Assembly: GCA_965237785.1 (NCBI GenBank)
Contig: OZ250159.1
Span: 930,001 to 994,000, forward strand
DNA: 64,000 nt
From: UBA6522 sp965237785
Lineage (GTDB): Bacteria; Pseudomonadota; Gammaproteobacteria; Steroidobacterales; Rariloculaceae
Direction of reading: 5' to 3'
Shown here piece by piece: positions 43,778 to 52,992 of the stretch. Below the pieces are notes generated by a model that saw only the letters and a program-made list of their open reading frames with translations, made no database searches and was not told the origin of the DNA. The position numbers and the translations under genes were made by a program. Each line of letters begins with the position of its first letter. Position 1 is the first letter of the stretch.

Positions 43778-46127
43778 ACTGCTCCGCCAGGTAGAGCCAG
43801 GTATCGAGTACCGAATCGGGGTTCAAGGACATGCTGTCGATACCCTGGTCCAGTAACCACAGGGCGAGGTCCGGGTGATCCGAAGGCCCCTGTCCGCAAA
43901 TCCCTACGTACTTGTTCCTCTCCCTGCAGGCGGTGATGGCCATCTCCAGCAGGCGCTTGACCGCTTCGTCGCGTTCGTCAAACAACGAAGCGATCTTTCC
44001 CGAATCCCTGTCCAGCCCCAGCGTGAGCTGGGTCATGTCGTTGGAGCCGATCGACATGCCGTCGAAGAATTCAAGATAGCGGTCAGCCAGCAGCGCGTTG
44101 CCGGGCAACTCACACATCATGATGAGTTCCAGCCCGTCTTCGCCGCGGACAAGTCCGTTTTCCGCCAGCAATTCGACCACTTGGCGGGCTTCCTTCAACG
44201 TCCGCACGAACGGCACCATGACCTGCACGTTTTTCAGTCCCATCAGGTTGCGCGCTCGCCGCAACGCCCGGCATTCAAGTTCGAAACAGGGCTTGAACTC
44301 TTCGTCGACGTATCGTGATGCGCCCCGGAACCCCAACATCGGGTTCTCTTCCCGCGGTTCGTAGCGCTCGCCGCCAATCAGGTTGGCATACTCGTTGGAC
44401 TTGAAATCCGACAGCCGCACAATCACGCGCTCCGGTGCGAATGCCGCGGCGATGCAACCGATTCCCTCGCTGAGTTTCTCCACATAGAACGCAACCGGGT
44501 CGTCATATCCCGCCATGTGCTCCGCGATGAGTTCCTGCACGCCCGGTTCCTGCTGCTCAAAATCCATCAGTGCCTTCGGATGCACACCGATCATGCGGTT
44601 GATGATGAACTCGATCCGCGCGAGGCCGACGCCATGGTTGGGAATCGACGCAAACGTGAACGCCCGATCCGGATTGCCGACGTTCATGGCGAGCTTGACG
44701 GGAATTTCCGGCAGTTTTTCGAGCCGGACCTCCTGTTCCTCGAAGTCGAGCTTGCCCTTGTAGACGAACCCCTCGTCGCCCTCGGCGCAGGAGACCGTCA
44801 CGTCCGTACCATCGGGAATATCTTCCGTGGCGTGACCGCAGCCGACGACCGCGGGAACGCCCAGCTCTCGGGCGATGATGGCCGCGTGGCAGGTTCGTCC
44901 GCCGCGATTCGTCACGATGGCCGACGCACGCTTCATCACCGGCTCCCAGTCGGGATCGGTCATGTCCGTCACCAGTACGTCACCGGGTTGAATCAGGTTC
45001 ATTTGCGCCACACTGGATACGATTCGCGCCGTTCCGGCGCCGACCCGCTGGCCAATGCTGCGTCCGCTGCTCAGAATCTCGGAGTGTTCCTTGAGCGAGA
45101 ACCGGATCATGGATTCGCCCGCGCGACTTTTCACCGTCTCCGGACGGGCCTGGAGGATGTAAAGCTGGCCGGTTTGACCGTCCTTGCCCCACTCGATATC
45201 CATGGGCTGGCCGTAGTGTTTTTCAATCTCCACGGCTTGCCTGGCCAGGGAGTGAATCTCCTCATCGGTCAATGAGAATCTATTCCGATCCTCGTCATCC
45301 ACGCGAACGGTCGTCACGCGGTCATCGCCACGGTCGGCGTAGATCATCTTGACGGCCTTGGTGCCGAGATTCCGCCGGACGATGGCATGGTGGCCACTGG
45401 CCAGACTCGGCTTGTAGACGTAGAACTCGTCGGGATTGACCGCACCCTGAACGATCGTTTCGCCCAGGCCGTAGCTGGAGGAAATCAGCACGAGATCGCG
45501 AAATCCGGACTCGGTGTCGAGCGTGAACAAAACCCCGGATGCCGCCAGATCGGCTCGCACCATACGCTGTACGCCCACGGATAGGGACACCTGGCGATGA
45601 TCGAACCGGCGATGGACCCGATAGGCGATGGCGCGGTCGTTGAACAGCGAAGCGTAGATCCGGTGAATGGCGGCGATGACGTTGTCGAGCCCTTTGACGT
45701 TCAGAAGCGTATCCTGCTGGCCCGCGAACGATGCCTCCGGCAGATCTTCGGCCGTGGCCGAGGATCGCACTGCAACGCTGATGTCCTTGCCATCGACAAG
45801 GTCGTGCCAGGCGGTTGTGACCGCATCCCTCAGTTTCCCGGGCAGGGGAGCATTCGTGATCATCCGCCGAATCTCCGCTCCGGTGCGGGTCAGCGCACCC
45901 ACGTCATCCACGTCCAGGTCGTCCAGGAGTTGGTGAATCGACGCATCGAGGCCGTCCTGGGAAAGGAATTCCGAAAACGCGTCGGCGGTCGTCGCGAAGC
46001 CTCCGGGCACGCGGATTCCCAGTTTGTCCAGGTGGCTGATCATCTCGCCCAGGGAGGCGTTCTTGCCGCCCACGCGTTCGACATCATCCTTGCCGCTGTC
46101 TGCGAGGCTGACGACGTATTTTTCCAA
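43767..46127 (-). CDS. ppsA: Phosphoenolpyruvate synthase
   Basis: Start placed at a TTG at 46127 with GGGAG upstream, giving EKYVVSLADSG and 786 residues, the family's size; the longer open frame covers the divergent ppsR promoter. Motifs: RVGGKNASLGEMISHL, the ATP-grasp domain with AVRSSATAEDLPEASFAGQQ, the swivelling catalytic histidine in GGRTCHAAIIAREL, and the PEP-utilising barrel with SIGSNDMTQLTLGLDRDSG and GICGQGPSDHP. It makes PEP from pyruvate and ATP for gluconeogenesis. Its kinase/phosphorylase regulator is the divergent neighbour. Confidence 0.96.
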   Translation of the reverse strand: MEKYVVSLADSGKDDVERVGGKNASLGEMISHLDKLGIRVPGGFATTADAFSEFLSQDGLDASIHQLLDDLDVDDVGALTRTGAEIRRMITNAPLPGKLRDAVTTAWHDLVDGKDISVAVRSSATAEDLPEASFAGQQDTLLNVKGLDNVIAAIHRIYASLFNDRAIAYRVHRRFDHRQVSLSVGVQRMVRADLAASGVLFTLDTESGFRDLVLISSSYGLGETIVQGAVNPDEFYVYKPSLASGHHAIVRRNLGTKAVKMIYADRGDDRVTTVRVDDEDRNRFSLTDEEIHSLARQAVEIEKHYGQPMDIEWGKDGQTGQLYILQARPETVKSRAGESMIRFSLKEHSEILSSGRSIGQRVGAGTARIVSSVAQMNLIQPGDVLVTDMTDPDWEPVMKRASAIVTNRGGRTCHAAIIARELGVPAVVGCGHATEDIPDGTDVTVSCAEGDEGFVYKGKLDFEEQEVRLEKLPEIPVKLAMNVGNPDRAFTFASIPNHGVGLARIEFIINRMIGVHPKALMDFEQQEPGVQELIAEHMAGYDDPVAFYVEKLSEGIGCIAAAFAPERVIVRLSDFKSNEYANLIGGERYEPREENPMLGFRGASRYVDEEFKPCFELECRALRRARNLMGLKNVQVMVPFVRTLKEARQVVELLAENGLVRGEDGLELIMMCELPGNALLADRYLEFFDGMSIGSNDMTQLTLGLDRDSGKIASLFDERDEAVKRLLEMAITACRERNKYVGICGQGPSDHPDLALWLLDQGIDSMSLNPDSVLDTWLYLAEQSKS

Positions 46128-46163
46128 GCTATACTCCCGTGCCACTAAGTAGGGTGGACAAGT

Positions 46164-46988
46164 ATGGCGGAGCGAACCGTATTCTTTGTATCGGACCAGA
46201 CCGGTGTGACCGCGGAAACGCTGGGTCACAGCTTGCTCACCCAGTTCGATGGGGTCGAATTTCGGACCGTGACTGTGCCATTTGTGAATAGTGTTGACAA
46301 GGCCATTCAGGTCTCGAAGCGAATCGATCGCGATGCCGACCAAACCGGTGTCAGACCCATCGTGATTACCAGTTTCGTGCAAAGCGAGATCCGCGCGCCC
46401 CTGCTGACTTCAAGAGGTCTGATACTGGACTTCTTCGCGGCGTTCCTGGGGCCGTTGGAGGACGAACTCGGCATGCAATCGTCCCACACGCTTGGCCGCG
46501 CGCACGGCATGATCGATGTCACTCGGTACGACTCGCGCATCGACGCCATGAACTTCGCGATGGACGCCGATGACGGTCACGGTACGCGACATTACGACCG
46601 GGCCGATGTGGTTCTGACCGGTGTATCGCGATCGGGGAAGACGCCCACCTGCCTCTACCTGGCGCTTCAGTACGGAATCTTCGCGGCAAATTATCCGCTG
46701 GCAGAGGAAGACCTGGAGTCGGGGGAACTCCCCAATGCGTTGCGGTCATCCCGCGGTAAGTTGTATGGCCTCACCATCGCCACGGGGCGGTTGCGCCAAA
46801 TCCGCCTTGAGCGGCGCCCCGAGGGCCGCTACGCGTCGGTGCAACAGGTGAGTTTCGAATTGCGCAGCGCGGAGCGGCTCTACAAGAAGCTCGGTATTCC
46901 GTTTATCGACACGACGCATTGCTCCATTGAAGAAATCGCCAGCACCATATTGAGCGAGACAGGAATCGAACGGCGGGCAAACCCATGA
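46164..46988 (+). CDS. ppsR: PEP synthase regulatory protein (bifunctional kinase/pyrophosphorylase)
   Basis: The 274-residue protein begins RTVFFVSDQTGVTAETLGHS. It contains HTLGRAHGMIDVTRYDSRID, the P-loop DVVLTGVSRSGKTPTCLYLA (about 150-168) and the closing HCSIEEIASTIL. It inactivates PpsA by ADP-dependent phosphorylation and reverses this with phosphate. The 36-base gap to ppsA, with divergent starts, implies shared control. Confidence 0.96.
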   Translation: MAERTVFFVSDQTGVTAETLGHSLLTQFDGVEFRTVTVPFVNSVDKAIQVSKRIDRDADQTGVRPIVITSFVQSEIRAPLLTSRGLILDFFAAFLGPLEDELGMQSSHTLGRAHGMIDVTRYDSRIDAMNFAMDADDGHGTRHYDRADVVLTGVSRSGKTPTCLYLALQYGIFAANYPLAEEDLESGELPNALRSSRGKLYGLTIATGRLRQIRLERRPEGRYASVQQVSFELRSAERLYKKLGIPFIDTTHCSIEEIASTILSETGIERRANP

Positions 46989-47078
46989 CCGGGATTGCCT
47001 GCAACAAACCTTTGTCCCTCCGTGGGCGTTGTGGCATGCTCGGAGTTCATTAGAGGACCACTGTTGCCGTGCAGGCAG

Positions 47079-47564
47079 ATGATGATTGCAGACAGCATGA
47101 TCGTACCGGAGTGCGTTTTTCGACCTGGAAGCTTTACCGGGTTGATGACCCTGTACGAGAGCAACTACATCAAGCTCTCGCAACTCATCGCCGAGTTCGA
47201 CTCGTTTCCCAAGGCGCATGCACGGTCCGCGGTTTCGTTCTCGAATGAAGACTGCGATCTCCACCTGGCGGTCACGCGGCACCAGCCCTATACGACGACC
47301 CTGAAACTGACCTACCTGTTCTCGCCGGATCGGGACGACGCTTGTGGGGCCTCTGAACCGGATCCCGATCTATGGGTGAATATCTATCATGACGCACGGC
47401 TCGTGGAAGCGCAGCGCGCCCGGCAACCGATTCGTCAGTCCGCCCTCGTAACGCTGGCAGACGTCGATTGCATGGAATTGGACTGGCGCTGGCGCAACAA
47501 TATGTTGCTCAACAAGTGGTTGGACTACCTCTTGCAAAAGGGGCACCAATTTTCGGCACGATAG
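47079..47564 (+). CDS. DUF1249 (YqiB-like) protein
   Basis: The product is 161 residues from the ATG at 47079, with ATG 47097 an alternative. It shows RPGSFTGLMTLYESNYIKLS, TTTLKLTYLFSPDRD, PDLWVNIYHDARLVEAQ and LDWRWRNNMLLNKWLDYLL, which together define DUF1249, a family confined mainly to gammaproteobacteria. In E. coli the gene lies near cpdA and parE; here it follows ppsR. Function unknown; no signal peptide. Confidence 0.88.
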   Translation: MMIADSMIVPECVFRPGSFTGLMTLYESNYIKLSQLIAEFDSFPKAHARSAVSFSNEDCDLHLAVTRHQPYTTTLKLTYLFSPDRDDACGASEPDPDLWVNIYHDARLVEAQRARQPIRQSALVTLADVDCMELDWRWRNNMLLNKWLDYLLQKGHQFSAR

Positions 47565-47588
47565 ACCGAATCAACCTCCGACACGCTG

Positions 47589-49691
47589 CTAACGTGCGCT
47601 AACGGTCTCTGTGCCCGTGAAGGTTCCGGGGGCGGGCTGCTCGGCCAGCGCTGCCATGTCCGCGACAATACGCGTGGCCTGATTCAGCAATACGTCCGGC
47701 GGCTCTTCGTCGGTAATTTCGTCAAGATCGGCGATCGGGTCCAGGCCCAGGCCGGCCCGGCGTTCGTTCTCGCGTAGCAGCCTTTCCTCGTTGCGTTCAT
47801 CAAGCTCCGACTGGCGTTGCACCATATTCAGCGAAACGACTTTGCGATCGCTCAGAGTCTGCTGCGCGGCAATGCTGTTGACCAGGTAGTTGAAATTCGG
47901 GTCGCCCGAGGCGCGTTGGTCGTGCCTTGACTGAAGCAGCTCGACCGGCGCATACGCCACGCCGTCAGCGGAGAAGGGCGTTCGTTGAATTCGGTCCCAG
48001 GGAAGGGCCGTGTCCCGCGTGCTTTCGCCGACGCGTTCGACGTCCCACGGGGAGGGCAATTCGATATCAGGGATGACGCCGCGATGTTGAGTGCTCTCGC
48101 CGGTGACTCGGTAGTACTTGCCGATGGTCAGCGTGAGTTGCCCATAATTCTCGCCGGGCCCGCGAATAAACCGATCGAGATCGAAGAGGTTCTGAACGGA
48201 ACCCTTGCCGAATGTCTGCTGGCCGATGACCACGCCGCGCTGGTAATCTTGAATGGCCGCGGCAAAAATTTCCGAAGCACTCGCGCTGTGACGGTCGACC
48301 AACACGGCCAGGGGTCCATGATAAACAGCGCCGGGTATCGGATCGTTCAGTACTTCGACATTGCCGCGGGTTTCGCGAAGCTGTACCAGGGGTCCCCGTT
48401 CGATGAACAGACCGCTGAGTTCCGCGGCTTCACTCAAATGGCCACCGCCATTTTGCCTGAGGTCGATCACGAGGCCGTGTATGTCCTCGGCCTCCATTTC
48501 TTCCACCAGGCGTTCCACGTCCCGGGTGGTACTCGTGTAGTCCTCGTCGCCCCGGTTGCGGGCAGCCGAATCGAGATAGAAGCTGGGAACCTCGATGACA
48601 CCGATGCGCTTGGTCGTGGTCTCGCCCGGGACCTCGATTATGCGGCTCTTGGCGGCGCCTTCCTCCATCTTTACCTTGTCTCGAACGATGTCCACCACCG
48701 ATTCGGGTGACCCCGGAACCGAGCCCGCGGGGAGAATCTGGAGTCGAACCACCGTGCCCCCCGGCCCCCGAATGAGTTGCACCACGTCATCGAGCCGCCA
48801 GCCGATAACGCTGACCATATCGCCGGCATCGTCTTGCCCGACCGCCGTAATCCGGTCGTTGGGTTTGAGACGCCCGTCGATCTCCGCGGGTCCGCCGGCG
48901 ATCAGGTTCTTGATGTTGACGTAGTCGAAGTCATCAAGCTCCAGCGTGGCGCCGATACCGTCGTAGAGCAGGCTCATGTGAATGCGCTGTTCCTCGGAAT
49001 TGCGAGGCGTCAAATAGCTTGAGTGCGGATCGATGGTATGGGTCAGCGAGTTGAGAAATCCCTCGAACACATCGTCCGCGTTCATCTGGGTCGTTCGGCG
49101 GAGGCGCCGTTCATAGTTGTTGCGCAAATCCTCCGCGGCTTCTTCCCAGGCGATATCCCTCGCCAGCATCATCGACAGGCCATCGTGCTTGACCTGCTTG
49201 CGCCAGATATCGCGGACTTCCGCCTCGGTCCGGGCCCAACCCAGATCGGTACGATCGAATCGGAACCACTCGTCGACCGTAAAGTCGGGTTCCTCATCGA
49301 GCAACTCGATTGCGTAGTTGAGTCGCTCCTGATGCCGAGTGCGCCAAAGATTGAAGATTTCGAACACCGGCTGCAGTTCGCCGCTGCGCACCCGGTCGTC
49401 AAGTTCGTAACGGTAGGAGCCCAGGGCGCTGTAATCGCTGTGGAGAAAATAAAGTCGGTTGGCGTCGAGGATATCCAGATAGCGGTCGAAGATGGCAGAG
49501 GATAGCGAGTTGTCGATCCGCGGCTGCAAGTAGTGGACGTCTTCGATGAATCGGCTGACGCGCCGGCTGATCGCGCGGTGCTGCTCGCTCATGGCCAGCT
49601 CGGTAATCGGCTCGTCGGCACCCCATGAGATGGTGATTGCGAGCACAAACCACATCGCGGTCAGCGACCCAATCCGCATTGCGTCCCTCAC
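47589..49691 (-). CDS. prc: Carboxyl-terminal (tail-specific) protease Prc/Tsp
   Basis: Start chosen at the GTG at 49691, six bases after GGAGG; ATG at 49679 is the alternative. The product is about 700 residues with a signal peptide ending ISWGADE. The helical amino domain has HYLQPRIDNSLSSAIFDRYL, the PDZ domain GIGATLELDDFDYVNIKNLI, and the catalytic domain RQNGGGHLSEAAELSGLFI, VDRHSASASEIFAAAI (serine) and GQQTFGKGSVQNLF (lysine). Periplasmic Prc removes ssrA-tagged and mis-terminated proteins and trims murein hydrolases. Confidence 0.95.
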   Translation of the reverse strand: MRDAMRIGSLTAMWFVLAITISWGADEPITELAMSEQHRAISRRVSRFIEDVHYLQPRIDNSLSSAIFDRYLDILDANRLYFLHSDYSALGSYRYELDDRVRSGELQPVFEIFNLWRTRHQERLNYAIELLDEEPDFTVDEWFRFDRTDLGWARTEAEVRDIWRKQVKHDGLSMMLARDIAWEEAAEDLRNNYERRLRRTTQMNADDVFEGFLNSLTHTIDPHSSYLTPRNSEEQRIHMSLLYDGIGATLELDDFDYVNIKNLIAGGPAEIDGRLKPNDRITAVGQDDAGDMVSVIGWRLDDVVQLIRGPGGTVVRLQILPAGSVPGSPESVVDIVRDKVKMEEGAAKSRIIEVPGETTTKRIGVIEVPSFYLDSAARNRGDEDYTSTTRDVERLVEEMEAEDIHGLVIDLRQNGGGHLSEAAELSGLFIERGPLVQLRETRGNVEVLNDPIPGAVYHGPLAVLVDRHSASASEIFAAAIQDYQRGVVIGQQTFGKGSVQNLFDLDRFIRGPGENYGQLTLTIGKYYRVTGESTQHRGVIPDIELPSPWDVERVGESTRDTALPWDRIQRTPFSADGVAYAPVELLQSRHDQRASGDPNFNYLVNSIAAQQTLSDRKVVSLNMVQRQSELDERNEERLLRENERRAGLGLDPIADLDEITDEEPPDVLLNQATRIVADMAALAEQPAPGTFTGTETVSAR

Positions 49692-49777
49692 ATTGCCTCC
49701 TTCGCCCAACTATTTGCTGCGTTTATCCAACTTTGCATGCGCTATCCTAACGAATCGACCGGACGGTGACGATAGTT

Positions 49778-50053
49778 TCAGTCATATTTCAATTTCCCGG
49801 CAAACAGCCGCATTGCGAATCGCAGCAACTGGACCATGCCATAGGGGGCGAGCACAAGCAGTAGTGCCAGGGGTTGTCCACGGATCGCATCGCCCCACAT
49901 ATCAAGCGCCAGTGTCCAGATACCGCCCTCGGCCAGGTACTCGCCGACCACTTGCTGACCGACCAGGTAAACCCCGACCGGCAATATAAACAGGCCGAAT
50001 GCCAACAACGCGGCAGCCAGCACGAGTTCCCGTTTAGCCGTGGCCGGGGTCAA
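49778..50053 (-). CDS. Small two-span membrane protein of unknown function
   Basis: A TTG start overlaps the stop of the preceding gene (TTGA), implying translational coupling. The 91-residue frame has a first hydrophobic segment LVLAAALLAFGLFILPVGVY, a loop with WTLALDMWGDAIRGQP, and a second segment LALLLVLAPYGMVQLL, then a basic tail (LRFAMRLFAGKLKYD). I do not recognise the family. The hydrophobic pattern and spacing make it a credible gene. Confidence 0.6.
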   Translation of the reverse strand: MTPATAKRELVLAAALLAFGLFILPVGVYLVGQQVVGEYLAEGGIWTLALDMWGDAIRGQPLALLLVLAPYGMVQLLRFAMRLFAGKLKYD

Positions 50054-50778
50054 CGAATGTCGGGTCCGGGTTGGTAACTGGTCGGCGAAGTCAGGAATTG
50101 CCGAAGTTGCTCGGTCATGCCTCGGCAGGCAGCGGCCCTGGGGCGCGCAATCAGCGGAATGGGTATGACGACGGCCGGCATCGTCGATCGGCCCCTGACG
50201 TCGGCGTAGATGGTTCCGGCGGAACTCATTTCGTGGATATCCCACACCGTGGCATCGTAACGGGCATCGTCCTCCCACCACGCCAGGCCCATGCAACCGG
50301 CCCCGCCGACGCCGGCGGCGCAGGTGATGCCACCGCCGCTGGCGACCCGATCCGTGGATCCGTCGAGCCAGATAAGGAAACGAACCCCGGTGGACCGTAC
50401 CTGATCGAATACGTCCGGTTTCTCCAGCAGCACGGATAGTTCATCGGTGCTTAGCGGTGCCCGGGACGGTTCGAACCAGGGGTAGAGTTGATCTTCAAAG
50501 GCGACGGTATCGTGTACGCTGAGCCCGTCGGAACCCCGCGCCAGTGCGCCGCTGACACAGTCGACAAAGGCCGCCTCGGTTTCGTGAGTCGCGTGGTGCT
50601 TGCGCGCCAGAACCACGACTTGCTCGCCTTCACCGATGACGGCCGAGGTCTGTTTGTACGGCTCCATCCGCGAGGTAACGCTGCAGCCCGCCGTCAGGCT
50701 CGCCAGAGCTACAGCCACAAGCGCGTGCGCTGGCGCGCTAATTGTTGCGTTGCGCCTCCGAAGACAATGCCGATTCAT
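50050..50778 (-). CDS. Predicted lipoprotein of unknown function
   Basis: The ATG at 50778 has GGAG upstream. The 242-residue product has a lipoprotein leader with lipobox LTAGC, so a mature amino-terminal cysteine. The body has EGEQVVVLARKHH, FDQVRSTGVRFLIWLDGST, GGITCAAGVGGAGCMGLAWW and ATVWDIHEMSSAGTIYADVR. The last part resembles lipoproteins that sense or form envelope complexes, but no family is certain. It overlaps the preceding lipoprotein gene by 41 bases and is coupled to the small membrane protein after it. Confidence 0.78.
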   Translation of the reverse strand: MNRHCLRRRNATISAPAHALVAVALASLTAGCSVTSRMEPYKQTSAVIGEGEQVVVLARKHHATHETEAAFVDCVSGALARGSDGLSVHDTVAFEDQLYPWFEPSRAPLSTDELSVLLEKPDVFDQVRSTGVRFLIWLDGSTDRVASGGGITCAAGVGGAGCMGLAWWEDDARYDATVWDIHEMSSAGTIYADVRGRSTMPAVVIPIPLIARPRAAACRGMTEQLRQFLTSPTSYQPGPDIR

Positions 50779-51391
50779 TTTCTTTCTCCTGTAGCCAGTA
50801 TTCGACGTCCGGCTGTGCCGAAAATTCCGTCGAAATAGCGGCCCCGACTTCGCGCATGGCAACCACGGCAGCACGATTGAGCGCATCCCCGCGGCTGCCG
50901 TGCTCCGCCTTGCCGTACCCGGTGACCGGCCACTCCGCGATCAGTTGCCCATCGGTCTCGTAGAGGCGCAACTGGTACTGCATCCAGACTTCGACGAATT
51001 CGTCTTCTCGCCGTACCGGTACGTCGAATTCGAACCGCTCCAATTCCGGTTTTAGCACCGCGTCAAGCCGAACCTCTGCTTCCGCTTCAACCGGCAGGGC
51101 GCCGACCGGCTCCGTGGCCACAAACATGGATTGAAACAGTTGGTTCAACATGGAGACGTTGGCTTGCCCAATCTGAATAGAATAACTTGCCTGCTGGGGA
51201 ATCTTTTCCTCGTGTGCGAAGTTGGTCAACGCTTCATCCATGAAGATGCCCACGCGTACGGGCAGCGGATCAATCAACGGTTCGGGAAAAATCGCATCGA
51301 CGACAAGCGAAATAGAGCATCCGGCCAACAAGGGAAAGGCCAGAGCGGTCAACCGCCGCCTCGTCAAGCGCATGAGGTTTCCCGTCGCCAT
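50738..51391 (-). CDS. Predicted lipoprotein of unknown function
   Basis: The product is about 217 residues from the ATG at 51391; the ATG at 51400 and 51373 are alternatives. The leader RRRLTALAFPLLAGCSISL has lipobox LLAGC. The body has PLPVRVGIFMDEALTNFAH, SYSIQIGQANVSMLNQLFQS and EVWMQYQLRLYETDGQLIAEW, then a helix DALNRAAVVAMREVGAAI. The pattern resembles small lipoproteins with a Curli/LpoB-like fold, but that is a guess. It heads a three-gene set of envelope proteins on the minus strand. Confidence 0.75.
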   Translation of the reverse strand: MATGNLMRLTRRRLTALAFPLLAGCSISLVVDAIFPEPLIDPLPVRVGIFMDEALTNFAHEEKIPQQASYSIQIGQANVSMLNQLFQSMFVATEPVGALPVEAEAEVRLDAVLKPELERFEFDVPVRREDEFVEVWMQYQLRLYETDGQLIAEWPVTGYGKAEHGSRGDALNRAAVVAMREVGAAISTEFSAQPDVEYWLQEKENESALSSEAQRNN

Positions 51392-51628
51392 GGGCTCCAT
51401 TGTACGGATTGTTGTGGCTAAAGACTAACCGCAATGGATCGGCGGCCAGCGTCGCAGGTTAGTGAGATTTGCGCGCCAGGGTAAGTTGTATCGTCCGGCT
51501 CGACTAAAATTCCATCGTGCGTGTATCATGACGGTCGATTGAGGGAATTTATAGATTATTCGACCCGCTTTTCATCCAAAGTGGGCGCGAGTGAATTTCC
51601 GGTAATTACTGTTAAGACTGGAGGAGTC

Positions 51629-52864
51629 ATGGTTCAGATTTCCTTTCGTACGATCTTGTTGCTGCTGACATTTCTTCCAATACTCGCGCAAGGCCAGATG
51701 GACCTGCCGGACGGTGAGGGCAAGGAATTGGTTCAGGGCGCTTGCGTGGCATGTCACGAGGTCAACTTGATCACCAATTCTCCGGGCTTCACGCACGAAC
51801 GTTGGCGGTACATCATCGAAACCATGATTGATTTGCCGGATTCGTTCGCAGCGGACGTGACCCAATACCTGGCGTTGAGTTTTCCCGAAACCTATGATCG
51901 CCGCCCAACCCTGGTCGATGGCGACGTTGCGGTGACCTTCCAGGAATGGCTGGTTCCGACGCGCGGACAGCGTCCCAGGGATCCCTTGCAGACGCCCGAC
52001 GGGATGATCTGGTGGTCGGGAATGTACGGTAGCCTTATCGGGCGATTGGACCCCAGCACGGGTGAGATGACCGAGTTCATGCTCGACCCGACGGCGAGAC
52101 CTCACAGCATCATTAACGACGCGGCCGGCAATATCTGGTTTACCGGCAACGGCAACGCGACCGTCGGCATGCTCGATCCGGACACCGGTGAAATCACGGT
52201 CTATCCCATGCCGGACCCTGCGGCACGCGATCCCCATACACCCATCTTTACGCGTAGCGGCGATCTGTGGTTCACGCTGCAGAACAGCAATATGGTGGGC
52301 CGCCTGGTGGTGGATACCGGCGACATTCGACTGACCGCCATGCCGACTGAAAATGCACGGCCGTACGGCATCAAGGAAGACTCCCGGGGCATGATCTGGA
52401 TTGCCAACCGCGGAACCAACAAGATTACCCGCATCGATCCGGATTCCTGGGACTTTCAGGAGTACGAGACGCCGAGTCCTCCGCCTGGAGCCAATCCCGG
52501 CGCCTACATTCGACGCCTGGCAATCACCAGTGACGACATGATCTGGTACGGCGATTCCGGGCGTGGCTACGTGGGCCGTCTTGATCCGAATACCGGTGAG
52601 GTCAAGGAATGGCCTTCGCCCAGCGGCCCTCAGTCTCACCCCTACGCCGTGGAAGCCGTCAATGACAAGATCTGGTTCAACGAGTCATTCCAGCGCCCGG
52701 ATGCGCTGGTGCGCTTCGATCCCGAGACCGAGCAATTCCAAAGTTGGGCAATTCCATCCGGCATCGGGATTGTTCGCCATATGCGGGCGACGCCTGACGG
52801 GAATCTGGTGATTCATCAGAGCAGTTCGAATACCGTGGGCCTGGTTTACATCAACGAAAACTAG
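51629..52864 (+). CDS. Exported Vgb-like beta-propeller with a c-type haem motif
   Basis: The ATG at 51629 has GGAGGAG upstream. The 411-residue product has a signal peptide ending LAQGQ, then GKELVQGACVACHEVNLIT, a CxxCH haem-attachment site near residue 40, and a short helical cytochrome-like segment. The rest is a propeller with repeated PHSIINDAAGNIWFTGNG, DRSGDLWFT-like and PYGIKEDSRGMIWIANRGTN blades, as in virginiamycin B lyase and streptogramin lyase relatives. The haem suggests electron transfer or redox sensing rather than antibiotic lysis. Periplasmic. Confidence 0.85.
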   Translation: MVQISFRTILLLLTFLPILAQGQMDLPDGEGKELVQGACVACHEVNLITNSPGFTHERWRYIIETMIDLPDSFAADVTQYLALSFPETYDRRPTLVDGDVAVTFQEWLVPTRGQRPRDPLQTPDGMIWWSGMYGSLIGRLDPSTGEMTEFMLDPTARPHSIINDAAGNIWFTGNGNATVGMLDPDTGEITVYPMPDPAARDPHTPIFTRSGDLWFTLQNSNMVGRLVVDTGDIRLTAMPTENARPYGIKEDSRGMIWIANRGTNKITRIDPDSWDFQEYETPSPPPGANPGAYIRRLAITSDDMIWYGDSGRGYVGRLDPNTGEVKEWPSPSGPQSHPYAVEAVNDKIWFNESFQRPDALVRFDPETEQFQSWAIPSGIGIVRHMRATPDGNLVIHQSSSNTVGLVYINEN

Positions 52865-52992
52865 CGGCCTGTCGGGCGACCGTTCGTAGCGCGCGCGCGG
52901 AGGTGCCGCGAAACTATCGGTATTGAAAATGTGTACCGGCGTCCGGCCATAAACTTCAATCGCAACAATATCGAGGCTGGAGTGGTGGTGCG

